NCBI GenBank assembly: GCA_963693365.1
Contig: CAVNZM010000004.1
Span: 6,448,001-6,512,000, forward strand
Direction: 5' to 3'
From: Amoebidium appalachense
Lineage: Eukaryota; Ichthyosporea
DNA length: 64,000 nucleotides
Numbering within the stretch: the stretch's first letter is position 1; each line of letters opens with the position of its first letter. A program made the translations under genes and the position numbers. Positions 28,662 to 59,078 of the stretch are shown one piece after another. The notes below the pieces were generated by a model. It was not told the DNA's origin. It did not search any database and saw only the letters and a list, made by a program, of their open reading frames with translations.

Positions 28662-29281
28662 ATGTGCAGTGTGCACGCTCTTAACACCCACACACAGGCA
28701 CAGGCACATACGTACGCACGTACGCACGTACCTGTAAACTCTCTCACATCCATGCACACATGTATCCTTGCCATCCATTACAGTGCACATATGAGAAGAA
28801 GCAAGAATAGATGCCTAGAACCATTTACGACACAACTGTGGTATCCCTACCCGTCTTCCCCCCCCCCTCCCCCCCCCCCTCCCCAGCTTCCCCTTTCTCC
28901 CACCAACTAACTTCTTACCGTCCCCCTTCTCTTTTGGTGCTTGCTTCTCCATGGGTAGCATGGGTTAATTGGTGCTCGTTCTCCCCCCTCCCTCTCCCCC
29001 CCCCCTTCCCCCCAACCCCCAACCCCTCCCCTCCCCAGGCACACACACACTCTCCAAATTTAATCCTACCTCCCTGATTGGCTTCTCGTGTCTTCTTACT
29101 GAGCACCTACATAGCAAAGGCACACCAAGAGTGCATCGTAAGCCTTCTAGGAGGTAGGGACACATGTATAACGGCATCTGACATATACTGCACCTCCTGT
29201 ATACAGAACAAACGCATACATTGGACACACACAGACACAGTCTGAGACACACACACACGAACACACACATACACACACACG

Positions 29282-29316
<35 letters not shown>

Positions 29317-29712
29317 TTACAGGGCATCTGGATTGACGAGCGCGGGATGGTAGCCGAGAGCGCCGTAGCCAACGTTGCCTTTGTGATCGAAGACGGTGTC
29401 CTTACGGTCCCCAAATTCGACAAAACCCTTGCCGGGGTAACTGTCAGGCGTGTTCTGGAGCTTGCGGTGAGCAAAAACGTAGTCAAGAGGGTGGAGCAGA
29501 GGGACATAACGGTGGAGGAGGCAAAGGGGGCAAAAGAGGCCATGTTGATTGGCAGCACAACGAGCGGGTTGGCGATTGTCGAATGGGATGGAAAGCCCGT
29601 GGGGGATGGGAAACCTGGGCCTGTGGCGCATGGGATTAGGGGGTTGTTGGTGCAGGATAGGATTGATGGGGAGGGACAGATCACGGAGATTCCAGGTCTG
29701 ACCCCTGCGTGA
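25579..29712 (+). CDS. Class IV PLP aminotransferase (DAAT/ADC lyase family), copy 2, 3 exons, 341 aa
   Basis: Paralog of the copy at 22720-24805, in opposite orientation. Exons: 25579-25644, 28034-28603 and 29323-29712, phase 0 throughout, 1026 nt in total. Exon 1 encodes MVTATESEAQAASSIPRLSG, alignable with copy 1. Exon 2 has DDHLVHRGHSVFDTCLVYNY and the presumed PLP Lys191 in VKSTNYLPN; exon 3 has Glu224 in AESAVANVAFV. The exon 2 donor reads CAG|GCGAGT, so the second intron appears to be of the rarer GC-AG type; copy 1 has CAG|GTATGT at the same place. Intron 1 (2.4 kb, against 0.37 kb in copy 1) has been inflated by poly(C)-tailed repeats and G/C tracts. Both copies keep an open frame and catalytic residues, so both may be active. 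Substrate remains undetermined. Confidence 0.88.
26688..26922 (+). mobile_element. Poly(C)-tailed dispersed repeat, subfamily A, intron 1 of aminotransferase copy 2
   Basis: Ends GTTCCGCATTCAAA followed by C12, i.e. a poly(C) 3' tail in plus orientation. It is nearly identical over its length to the reverse complement of 9473-9700, including the segment GCATACTTGAATGTTTGCCT. A C run (26659-26673) also precedes it. Confidence 0.7.
26930..27048 (+). mobile_element. Diverged poly(C)-tailed repeat fragment
   Basis: GAGGTTGGACTCTGTATATG ... GTGAATGTGCATTTGTAGTC ... ending in a C23 run (27027-27049) keeps the motif spacing of the family with many changes. It lies immediately downstream of the better copy, as if two insertions stacked at the poly(C) tail. 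Confidence 0.4.
27715..27840 (+). mobile_element. Diverged poly(C)-tailed repeat copy
   Basis: CCCCCCTGAGGATGAGCTCT ... TTGTGTTGTCCGTTGTGATT ... TACTTCATACTCTGTGCCCA parallels subfamily B (CCTGAGGATGGGCTCTGCTT ... GTGTTATCCACTGTTCTTGT ... ACTTCGTACTTTATGACGCA) and runs into a long C-rich tract. It is in intron 1 of aminotransferase copy 2. Confidence 0.55.
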
Positions 29713-30876
29713 TGGCGTGTTTCTGCAGAGAGTGTGATTGCACACACCTAACTTAAAGCTCTTATGTTTCTTTGTCTGTATAGGTTTCTGGATCTCGATT
29801 TCAAACTATGTTTTAAATGTGTGTGGGTGCTAGTAGGTGGGTGAAAGTATGCGGTGTGGTTGTGCCTGCCGTACTTGCGGGTCTTGGTACTTCTGCCTCG
29901 GTTAGCCTCTCTATCTCTTTTCGTGGATAGTTGGCAAAGTTTTTCTGATGATCCTACAATAGCACATCTAGATCTTGATCGTGTCCCTCACCTTCTTTGT
30001 GTTAACACCATGTTGTAATGTACCAATCCAGCCAAGTATTTATATCTATTTTTTTTTAAAACTTTGAAATTGAAAATAAACCAGTTTGTTTCATGCTTGT
30101 GCTGACGTTATTCAATACCAGCTGCAACTATATTATGTGCACTAAACAAGGTGATGTGTATCCCTACCTAAGAATTTCGAATGGGCAACAGTTGTGTGGT
30201 ATCCAAAAAATTCCATGTGACCTGCCTAATGGCCCGTCAACGTGTAGCTACCTATATTCATTTCAGGGGATGTCTCCTCCATGTTTGTAGTTCAAGAGGC
30301 TCATGTTTGCGGCAATATATGCATGCCAGCCCATGCTGTCTGATAGCTGGCCACATCTGGGCAGCAGCAGGAGATTATCCCATCAGCCTATAATATGACG
30401 TTCGAATCAGCTGGAGTTGCTGGAAACATCCGGTAGAAACTGCTGCGTGCACTGCACTGTTCTTAGCTCCCCTCGATCTCCCCCCCCCCCCCCCCCCCCC
30501 CCCCCTCCCCCCACCCCCTCCCCCCACCCCACCCCCTCCCCCCCGGTCCCTCCCTCTCGAGCTGCCCTTCCTCCTCACGTCCCACCCCACCCCACGGTGG
30601 TACGCCTCCCTTGGTGGTTGGTTATGACCGGGATGTCCCTTGCAGTGCCGTTGCCTCATATCGATGCACGCGGTTCAAATTGTTAAAAAATGCAGATGGT
30701 GTACTACGGGCATTAGTAGATATTTGCTACAGTCGATAACACTGGTTGCGAAATTTCTTTTAATATTTGCATCGTACCGGTACCATGGCGCGGTAAGAAG
30801 TAAAACATGCATACATGTGTGTGCCAGCCCGGCATTCAAATACAAGCTTTGCAATCATTATCGTGATGGAGGAGAA

Positions 30877-30915
<39 letters not shown>

Positions 30916-31813
30916 GCCGGGGAGGATCGGGGGAGGGAAGGAGGGACGGAGACTAGCTACATAGATAGAGTGGGGGAATGTGCCAAACGGTGCTCACCAA
31001 CCAGACCGCTTCTTACCAAATATAGCAGCCATGCACCCGCCAAGGCCATCTATTTTTTACAGGTGTGCAATTTAGGAAGCCTCGTCGCAGGCACACAGAG
31101 TTATAAATGTAAGTTCTATGGCAGTTTGCACTACCGACGCATATAGGTAGATTTTAGGTAGATTTTATTTGAAATTCAAAGACCGACGGGGATTCAGGCG
31201 CCGGGCCCAGCCCAGCCACTTTCTAAATGCTACTGCTTGCAACAATGTCTGAACACGTGCCGACTACTTTCAAAACAGCTATTTCGGGTAAAACGGTACT
31301 TGGAAAACGGTGCACCCACGTGCCTGCACATGGGATCTTGTATCATGTATCATCGCTCAACGTCTAATGGGGAAGAAACATCGATCGGACTAATATGTAT
31401 ACATGTTGTCATCTAAAGCACATGCACCAACTTGAGGTGCCAAACATGGGGGGAACATGACACGTACTATATATGCTGATGCGTGCCACGGATTAATAAA
31501 CACAGCGTGCATCAAAAGATAAACACACTTCGAGTAAGAACCACAAGAAAAGAAAATGGAAAAAACCACGTGACGAGAAAAGGGTATAAAAAACAGACAC
31601 TTGCAGTCTTGCGCAGCTTCAGACTCTGAGTTCGTTTTTCCACACAACCACCCATCCTCCAATATTTTTTACACCTAATATAATATAGCACATATAATAC
31701 ACACTCCACCAATATTCAGTGAGTAACAATACTAACATTCGAGCGTTAAGATGAACTAAAACACACATTTCCCCACCCCAAAAGCCTCAACATAGGGCCA
31801 ATCATTCGTGCAA
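29713..31813. other. Convergent intergenic region between aminotransferase copy 2 and INSIG
   Basis: Both flanking genes end here. It holds the plus-strand polyadenylation signal at 30075, a C-rich tract (30480-30544), a G tract (30879-30912), and otherwise ordinary sequence. TTTATT at 31164-31169 is a weak candidate signal for the minus-strand INSIG transcript, but it lies 650 nt from the stop. No gene recognised. Confidence 0.5.
30075..30080 (+). promoter_or_regulatory. Candidate polyadenylation signal for aminotransferase copy 2
   Basis: AATAAA about 363 nt downstream of the stop codon at 29710-29712, on the correct strand, followed by a T/GT-rich stretch. Confidence 0.55.
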
Positions 31814-35719
<3,906 letters not shown>

Positions 35720-37149
35720 TTTTTTATCTTTGTAGATAAACCAGAGGAATTGATTGAAGGGGGTTTCATCAAGGTAATGTTGGGTGTTAAGGGCTACTTG
35801 TGATGGGCAAGCGGAAGGCAAAGGAGACGCAGCTCTGTCTGTCGCAAGATGCAAACCCGGGGGTTGAAATAAAATCCTTAGAGCTCACTTTGTAAAGGAT
35901 GGAAACGTGAATTTTCCGCGCTTCAACAAAAGCTTTTACAATAATTCTCAAACCTCAAACGTCCGTCTCTGTCATGGTCGGTGTACAAGCAAACGGTGCG
36001 CAGCTGTTGCCATGGATGATCAAAGAGCGACACCTTCAAGACGACGAAACGAATGAAAGGCGTGTGGATTAAGAACTTGAAAACAAAGCCAACGTCAAAA
36101 AAAAAAAAAAAACAATCCCAAACGCAACAGGTCGACCAACCTAGATAGTTTCCCTTGGAAATTAGAACAACAAAACACCACCTCCTTACTCGACATGTAT
36201 ATACATACAGAAACCAAGTGTGCCGGGTTTGAGGCTTACGCACAGCGGTCTTGATTGACGGTGGCAAAAAAGGAAAGCCGATGCCTATTGGCTACCAGAA
36301 AACATACCACAGTAGCATCAACCAGATCCACTGCTAAAATTTTGCCAAATAATAACGTTTTTGTATAAAATAATAAGTTTTGGGCTATTTGAGGATTGTT
36401 AAATAAAGCCCGTTATTTGTACCTAGTTTTATTTATCAGTTAGTTAAACGTTCACGGACTTCAACTTTCAGGTAATTTTTTCTGCTGCTCGAAACCTATT
36501 GGTTTACTATCATGCATGCTCAAAGGGGGTCATTTAACGACGTCACGTGAAGGATTTCAGCAACTTATAGTATGTCCAGCCTCTACAGGCGCAACAAAAT
36601 TATTAAAATTGCTTGATTATTTACCAAATATCATTTAAAATTATATATATATATATATTGCCCTTTAATATTAATAGAGAAGCAATTTTGATGGTTGTTG
36701 TAACCTGAAATCAACAAAATGGGCGATGGTTAACGTCAAAATTCGGTGATTACGTTTGTCGTATGATTCGAGCTCATTGTTTCAGTCAGCCAATCACAAA
36801 CTCGAAGATAAGAGCGATGTAAACTCTTTCTTATGCAAGGTGATGCCGTTCGAGCCAATCGTTTGCTTGTGCACTGAGCCACCGTTGACTCATCCGGCAG
36901 TTTCCGCCTTCTGACTCAGTGCTGAGTCTGCACTCTGCAGCATGCTGGCCTGCCAGATTTGACGCGTGGGGCTGCAGGATTGTTGCAGGCGCTGTAGATC
37001 TGGGCTTTAGGTATACGGACATGGGATGGCACGGGGCTTACGAAAAATGATCAACGAGAGAGAGTTTGAGGCTCGCAAAAATCATTCTCTCTTTGATACA
37101 TTCTCTTTCTGCACACAACTGTTTTTGAATTCTCGGGTTTTTAGCCAAC
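35720..37149. promoter_or_regulatory. Divergent INSIG / Atg17-like promoter region
   Basis: This 1.4-kb gap lies between oppositely facing start codons. Seen directly: palindromic E-box TCACGTGA preceded by CG at 36543-36550; TGACTCA at 36886-36892 and 36912-36918, the second inside the imperfect palindrome CTGACTCAGTGCTGAGTCTG; CCAAT motifs at about 36791 and 36855; and a (TA)n run at 36642-36658. TGACTCA is the core site of Gcn4/AP-1-type bZIP factors and CACGTG of bHLH factors. Their use here is inference. It is free of long homopolymers. Confidence 0.5.
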
Positions 37150-51947
<14,798 letters not shown>

Positions 51948-52190
51948 GCAGAGTGGGGATGTAATTGGGCAAAGTTGCTCTCACTGGCAGGCAGGAGATC
52001 GGCAAGGTAGGATATTGTTTTAGGCAGACCGAGGGCGACTTTTTTTCTGAATAAATAATCATTGCATTCTTGTTCCTTAGCCTGGTGTTTGGGTCACGGT
52101 GCATTATAAGCACACACCCACACACACGCACACACACGTGCACAAAGCTTTACACCACACACACACACGGTGTCACACATGCACACACAT

Positions 52191-52260
<70 letters not shown>

Positions 52261-52372
52261 CTTAGCTGAGCACATAGATAGCACCGGATCCCTAAGTAGT
52301 GTACTGTCGTTGCTATGTGGTAGACGGTATTCCCTTGAGGGCCTGCAAAGGTTCTCCGGGAACAAAACGTGA

Positions 52373-52445
<73 letters not shown>

Positions 52446-52581
52446 AGACACACACACACAGACTTAGCTTAGCTGAGCACATAGATAGCACCGGGTCCCT
52501 AAGTAGTGTACTGTTGGTGCTATGTGGTAGACGGTAGTTTCCCTTGAGGGCCTGCAAATTTTTTCCGGGAACAAGACTTGA

Positions 52582-52656
<75 letters not shown>

Positions 52657-52657
52657 T

Positions 52658-52696
<39 letters not shown>

Positions 52697-53026
52697 ACAC
52701 ACACACACACACACACACATGTGCATGCATACACCCATTCACCCACCGTACTTCCTGCACTAGTCAAATGGTACATGTACTGTGCCAATGTACAGTATTG
52801 GTACAGTGACATGATAGTAATACTGACAAATACAAACTCAGCTAGAAGTACTGTATATAAATTGAAACATTTCACTTTGAACGGTCGTGCACAATAGGGC
52901 TCCTGGCTTGAATGACTTAAAATCAATTCAAGTTCATATCTACTACTAGCTGGTGGTACCAGTAGTGATACCGTATCTGGCACTGAATAACAGACATAAA
53001 CGGAAAGTATTTATACACCTACCCAG
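51948..53026. other. 3' flank of Atg17-like gene with duplicated CA-repeat block
   Basis: After the polyadenylation signal at 52050 come CA arrays (52191-52258, 52379-52460, 52589-52720) interleaved with two copies of a roughly 120-bp unique segment (about 52259-52380 and 52465-52590) beginning CTTAGCTGAGCACATAGATA. The copies differ at a few bases. No gene recognised; a minus-strand frame from 52983 (MPDTVSLLVPPASSRYELEL) has some protein-like character but no partner. Confidence 0.6.
52050..52055 (+). promoter_or_regulatory. Polyadenylation signal of the Atg17-like gene
   Basis: AATAAA (followed by TAATC) 103 nt downstream of the TGA at 51945-51947, on the correct strand, with a T-rich stretch on either side. 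Confidence 0.65.
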
Positions 53027-53573
53027 AGTGCAACGAGTCCAGGGGTTGCACTTTCGGTGGGTTTGGTGACTACATCCAGGTTATACGCAAGGGGTGAAGA
53101 CAAACTTAGTGCTTTGGGCGGTTCGTCGCTGACTAGTGCAACGGGAGGAAACAAGCAGGTTAACAACGTCCTCCTGCTGAAGTACATGTATCTGGATGGC
53201 GTCACGATTGCGGATTGCTATAGATAGATAGATAGTATTTGTTGTATTCTAGTTTCGTGCACATGCCCGGCTATACATGTGTATTCCTGCAGGCCGGGGT
53301 GTGGAGGTGCATGTAGAGCCCGTGCATGCTGTGAAGACAGTTTCCAGCGAAAAGGCCAAAAATCAAGTGTTTATGGTAAAGGAAGTTGCACGGATGACAA
53401 TTGTACATGTTGGTTGTGCAGTGCATTAGTGTTGTTATGCCATAACTATATTGTTAGTGTAATAGTTAAAAGAAATATGGTGTAACTGCCGGTGACTATA
53501 ATAATTATTCGTTCTTTTTGCTAGGTCCTAGGACAAAAATTCTACGGCTGTATTAGCGACATTCTTCAAAAAG
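53027..53573 (+). CDS. Putative exons of an unidentified plus-strand gene
   Basis: Three segments look coding. 53027-53224 follows CCTACCCAG and encodes SATSPGVALSVGLVTTSRLY ... NNVLLLKYMYLDGV before a TAG. 53293-53375 lies between CTGCAG and GTAAAG and encodes RGVEVHVEPVHAVKTVSSEK. 53525-53573 lies between TTGCTAG and GTATTT and encodes VLGQKFYGCISDILQK. The last two join in phase 0 and have convincing splice sites. The first cannot be joined in phase with an obvious donor, so it may belong elsewhere. A continuation near 53777 (frame reading HHDVKNIAYTMDTGKTIICN) is possible but out of phase. The family was not recognised. Treat as partial. Confidence 0.4.
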
Positions 53574-53706
53574 GTATTTGAGTACTAGGTAGCAATAAAA
53601 ATGGGTCAACAAACTCTGGAGTACATGGTTTTGTACGATCATTGGAGCACACCCCGTGTGTGTGTGTCTGAGCTGTAGATGTCTGTTACTGGCTCTGTGT
53701 GTGCAC

Positions 53707-53748
<42 letters not shown>

Positions 53749-54756
53749 GAGGACGGGGCCCCTTCCCGTTAAACAGCTTTCATCATGATGTCAAGAACAT
53801 CGCCTACACGATGGACACAGGCAAGACAATTATCTGTAACTCAGTGGGGGTTCATGGATGGCGGCGGCCCAAGGGGGGGAAGGGGGGGAGGATTGGGGGG
53901 GATGGGATAGTGTGCATGTTCCAGTATGTATCTTTCAGAGTTGCTAGAGAGGTAGGGTTTGCAACAGATTAACAGATGGTACAGATTACATGCGCCCGAC
54001 TGAAGTAATTCCTGAGGCGCAGCTTGGCCCATTTTTTTTTATGTGCATACTGATCCACAGTTACGGTACTACAGTGACTGTTTCCTGCTGCATCTTTACA
54101 GTAACTCTCATACTTCTTGCTTTGCACGATACCTTGTAAGGCGTGCTAATTAGAGCGCTCTAGCTATAGGCAAATGCACACATGGGATACACGGCTTTGT
54201 GTTCCTACACTGTGACATATGATGGAATCAGCAACTGCAGATAGCGGGGAATGTTTTTTCGTGCGCTTTTAGAATCTGGACTGTGGCATAGTAAAGTGCC
54301 AATGCATATGCATGAATATGATGTTAATCTTTTGTGATCTAGCTTTTTGAAGGCCTTGAAAGCAACATTCGGAATAGAGGGTAGAGAAATGTCAAGTCTC
54401 GTTGAGAATGCACTAAATCACTATATCTTTCGCAAGCACTCGGTCTGGCCCGGCGTAGTCACGTGATGGTTTTGAAATATGCTGAAGTCGAGTCTTTGAA
54501 TTTTCAGAATTCCAAGTTGGTGAGCTCAATTGATGTGTACAGACATCTGTACTAAAAAGGGGGAGAAGGGGGGGGGGAATCGATGATGGGAACCTAGGGA
54601 ATCTACCGTGGAACACGTGCCCATCATAAGGCACTAAATACATAAATAGAAAAGCCAGGTGGTAGCTTTTACACACAGTAGCAGGTTCACATAGATTTTG
54701 TAGAAGCCCAGGTGAAAGCAGTTTCTGACTCGTATCAGATTCAACACCGTCAGACA
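53574..54756. other. Region without a supported gene
   Basis: Contains a (GT)n-GC tract (53708-53748), a possible further exon at 53777-53852, G-rich sequence at 53873-53900, and otherwise mixed sequence. It is the 3' flank of the minus-strand exons ending at 54757. Confidence 0.4.
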
Positions 54757-54897
54757 TCAGACAAGGACGTGGTGCAGCAATGGATCCGAGTCTTCTACTC
54801 TTAGCGCTGTGGATGGAACCAGCAACAACGGCACACCTGCAGAACACAATGTAGGGGGTAAATGTGTTTGTGCGTGTGCATGTGTGTGCGTGGTTGT

Positions 54898-54944
<47 letters not shown>

Positions 54945-55610
54945 GAGGGATATGAAAAGAGAGAGTTAGAGAAGGAAGACGATGGGAATAGGTGGAATTA
55001 GGGGTTGTGGTGGTTGATGAAAGCCGTAATAGTGGCTCATTGGGTTGGGGTGGGGTGGGGTGGGGTGGGGAGTGGGGTTGGGGGAGAAGGGAGGGGGGAG
55101 AGAGGGCGCGGGGGATGGGATGGGTGGGTGGGCAGGTGGTGGTGGAGGAGGGGGAGGGGGGAGGGGGGGGTGGTTGTGGAGTGATGTATGCAAACAGCTT
55201 TGGCCGTACACTGTCATTTGGAGACATCCAAGGGGAACGGAGGAGGGGTGAGGTAGACCGTGAGGAGGGAAGGGGGGAGACGGAGAGGAATGGGGGAAGG
55301 GGGGGGAGGGGGGGGGGGGGGGGGGGGGGTAAAAATGCATGTGCATGGAGATGGCGGTACTTGAAAGATGAAAGGGATTGAGCACCGGAGAAGGAAGGTG
55401 CAGCAAGAAAGAGCAGGCAATAGCAATATAAAAAAAGGGGGACAACGAGAAGGGGTCCTTCCGTAGTAAATTGACAAGCGTAAAAATGGGGTTGTGCATC
55501 CAGTTAAAAGATGGGTATTCATAAGAGGGGGGAAGAAGGAGAGGGGAGAGGGGGGCGGGGGGGAGGGGGGGAAAGGTGTTAGGTGTTAGCCGTGAAAGGA
55601 AGGGGGCAGT

Positions 55611-55644
<34 letters not shown>

Positions 55645-56139
55645 TTATTGCGCCACTTACTCCTTGACTTGGTGCGATTCTTGATGGGTTTCAGGGGAAT
55701 GGGGATAACATCTGCTTTGAAGGGGCGGCATGCTGATAACAGGTCTACATGTAAAACCAAAAATAAAATGCAAAATCACTGGTAGTTCCACGCGTGGGAA
55801 GGCTACCAAAGGCCATATTTGTTTTGTTTTGTGTGTCCCTGAGGAGATGGGTAGGTAGCGAGTGGGTGGGTGGGGGAGGAGGAGGAGGAGGAGGGGGGGG
55901 GGTTCCTGAGAGGGTGGGTGGGGGTGTGTGGAGGGGGGAGGGAAGTTAGTTCAACAGGGAAGAAATGAGAGAGGGTGAATCTTGAAAAAATTACAGCAAC
56001 AAGAAGAAAGAGTCTACAGAGGAAGTGTCCGGGTCAGTATTTCATCGAGACAAAATGCATATAGTGGAAGAAGGGAGAGGTAAAAAAAGGGGGGAGGAGG
56101 GGGGGGGGTGTAATCATTGGGGGGGGGGGGGGGGGGGAG

Positions 56140-56190
<51 letters not shown>

Positions 56191-56445
56191 GGGGGGGGGG
56201 GGGGGGGGGAAGGGAAGGGGGAAAGGAAAGAGGAAGAGTTCGTGAGGGCCAAGAATGGGGAGAAGAGAGGATGAGGGAAAAAAGGATGGGTAGGGGCATA
56301 CACGCACCAATCAGGGAGGCAGCCCTGTGCCGCACCTCGTGCACTTCTGTTTCCTCCTCTGCCAAAAGATCGAATAAGACATAATCGTCGATACCAAGTA
56401 ATACTATGTCAAGACAAGCTTGATTGTTCTCCTTGGGTCTCAGGT
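54757..56445 (-). CDS. C-terminal exons of an unidentified minus-strand protein
   Basis: Three exons join in phase: 56445-56308 (LRPKENNQACLDIVLLGIDD then YVLFDLLAEEETEVHEVRHR), 55744-55661 (LLSACRPFKADVIPIPLKPI then KNRTKSR) and 54836-54757 (VPLLLVPSTALRVEDSDPLL then HHVLV and TGA). All have GT donors and AG acceptors. There is no Met in the first exon, so 5' exons are missing. A donor inside the last exon of the ankyrin gene to the right (CCAG|GTGCTA at 58044) would splice to 56445 in phase, which would make this the alternative 3' part of that gene. The sequence is acidic in the middle and basic near the end. The family was not recognised. Confidence 0.5.
56119..56209. repeat. G-rich tract of ~90 bp
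   Basis: Four or more G runs of 10-40 separated by single A or AA. A strong G-quadruplex candidate on the plus strand, intronic to the minus-strand exons. Confidence 0.9.
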
Positions 56446-56537
56446 CTGGTTAGTGTGCTCACTTACACACTTTCGTTTCGTTGTGTAATGCCTTTAATTT
56501 GTTTTCCTCTGGGCCGCCTCCTCACTTGCCCCCTCCT

Positions 56538-56572
<35 letters not shown>

Positions 56573-56689
56573 CCCCCCCCCCTCCCCCCCACCCCACCCT
56601 TCTCTCCGGAGAGAGACAGACCGTCGGGGGCACTAAGAGTGGCGAGGGAGAGAGAGAGAAAGAGAGAAAGAAAGAGGGGGAGGGGGAGA

Positions 56690-57142
<453 letters not shown>

Positions 57143-57231
57143 TCTGTTGAAAAGGGAGGGGGGTTCGGGAGAGGTGGGAGGGAAGAGAGCAGAGGAGAAA
57201 GACGCAGGGGACCGGGGGGGGGGGGGGGGGG

Positions 57232-57526
57232 TTGAATGCGTCAAAAAGTACGAAGTACACAAGAACAAACGGATAACACGATGCAGAATGCAAGCCATAC
57301 ATAAAGAGTATGCATAATAAGCAGAGCCCATCCTCAGGGGGGGCCCACGTCATCCACAGTACCCGAGTTTCGACCTATTCACCTCGTTAACGAAACCCAA
57401 CTCAGATACTGTTTCACTTGAACATGGGTAGGTCACCCGTCTTGATCAGAGACGAGCAGGGTTGCTTATGCAGGCAAGGGCAGTGGGAAAGGCCGGGGGT
57501 TAAGGTTGCAGCAGTAAGTAGAAGCA

Positions 57527-57530
<4 letters not shown>
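57232..57530 (-). mobile_element. Poly(C)-tailed dispersed repeat, subfamily B copy in opposite orientation
   Basis: Starts TTGAATGCGTCAAAAAGTAC right after a G18 run (57213-57231), so on the minus strand it ends CATTCAAA plus poly(C). It runs to a second G run (57526-57564). It is almost identical to the reverse complement of 39830-40140, across 17 kb, implying recent mobility. Contains the B-box-like GAGTTTCGACC. Confidence 0.7.
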
Positions 57531-57565
<35 letters not shown>

Positions 57566-57877
57566 GGGAGGGAGGGAGGGAGAAGGGTAGGTGGGGGGTC
57601 AAACTAGGTTAATACATTAGATTCTCAGCAAGACAGCTGTAAACAAGAAGAATTCTGACTTCCCGGCCAACCAGAGGGAGAAGAAATGGAAACAAACGTG
57701 ACTCGGGAAGGCAGTGTGGGCAAAGGGGGGGGAGAGGGGGGCCGGGAGGAGGGGGAGGGGAGTGGGGGGGGAAGGGAGGGGGGGGGGGGGGGGGGGGGGG
57801 GGGATTCAGGGAAAAAAAGGGGGTAGAGATTTTGAGGTATGAGATAGGAGGGAAGCAAGGTAGAAGGCGAGAGAAGG

Positions 57878-57880
<3 letters not shown>

Positions 57881-57939
<59 letters not shown>
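57881..57939. repeat. G59 homopolymer
   Basis: An uninterrupted run of 59 G, the longest pure homopolymer noted here apart from the LINE tail. It lies 60 bp from the last exon of the ankyrin gene. Confidence 0.9.
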
Positions 57940-57940
<1 letters not shown>

Positions 57941-57999
57941 GGGGGGTAGCTGAAATGCCTTTGTTTGTTTCCCGCTTACTTCTTGGAGCTTAATCACGT

Positions 58000-58821
58000 C
58001 TATGATTGCATCGTGATGGGAGTTTGCCTGTAGTAACTAGCACCTGGTGCTTCTGCAATACTGTGCTCCATGCCCTGCAGAGACCTGCTGCTGCCGTAGA
58101 CGTCCTCCAGGGAGTCGGCACTATCTGTGGTTGCCCTAAAGGAAGTGGTGCTAACACATCTGAAAAGGCAGAATATCGTATCAGGTAGTGTATGTTGCTC
58201 CACTAGAGATTATGCTGATTATAAGATCCGTGGCCCAATTGCAAGGGCACCAGATTATGAAAATACAAACAAAAAACCAAACGAACAAGCGAGAAATTGA
58301 AGAAACCAAAAAATGAGCAAAAAAGAAAAAGAAAAAGAAGAAGGAAAGACAGAAGCGGGGGTATTAGATTAAAGGCAGTCATTGTGCACCGCTCAGCACA
58401 TGCCCTTGCAGACTGTTCAAGTTGGTCAGTCCCTCATGTGTACTTGCTACGTCCCAAATAGATTTCCACTTTCGAATTGCATCTTTCACGAAAAAAACAC
58501 TGGGAACACTAACCCAAAATACACTGAAAGAAGATGTGGGCACAGGGATGCACTACCCACCTCTTCAGCTGAGGGCTTGACCTTTTTGAGCCCATGGTGG
58601 TCTGGACTGCCGAGCTCAGGTCCGATAGGGAACTTGAAAACTTTCTCCTGGCTTTCTGCAGCGGTGTAGTCACTGGGAGGACATATCCTGTTAGTTCTTT
58701 GGAAGACACATTCACCCTGCCTCACGCCTAAATGGATTGGCTTCATAACCAGCAGGGTCCAGGGGTCACCGTCATCCTCCCCCCCCCCCCCCCCCCTCTC
58801 CACTCCCCTTTTCCAGATACA

Positions 58822-58869
<48 letters not shown>

Positions 58870-59032
58870 ATTCTCCAGGGGTCACCGTCATCCCCCCCCC
58901 CTCCCCCCCCTCCACTCCCCTTTTCCAGATACAGACACACACACGCACACACACACACACACACACACACCATTCTCCAGGGGTCACCGTCATCCACCCC
59001 CCCCCCCCCCCCCCCCCACTCCCCTTTTCCAG

Positions 59033-59078
<46 letters not shown>

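Noticed and set aside
36831-37022. 63-codon minus-strand frame upstream of the Atg17-like gene
   Set aside because: It overlaps the region with TGACTCA sites and lacks protein-like features or splice partners.
53279-53485. Cys-rich frame (CRPGCGGACRARACCEDSFQ)
   Set aside because: It runs through the splice donor at 53376, and the neighbouring frame gives better protein and phase-matched splice sites. Kept only as an alternative.
58486-58720. Alternative frame [20 protein letters not shown] for the fifth ankyrin-gene exon
   Set aside because: It would join the last exon directly into a stop codon (ATG TGT TAG). The frame reading [20 protein letters not shown] agrees in phase with the last exon.
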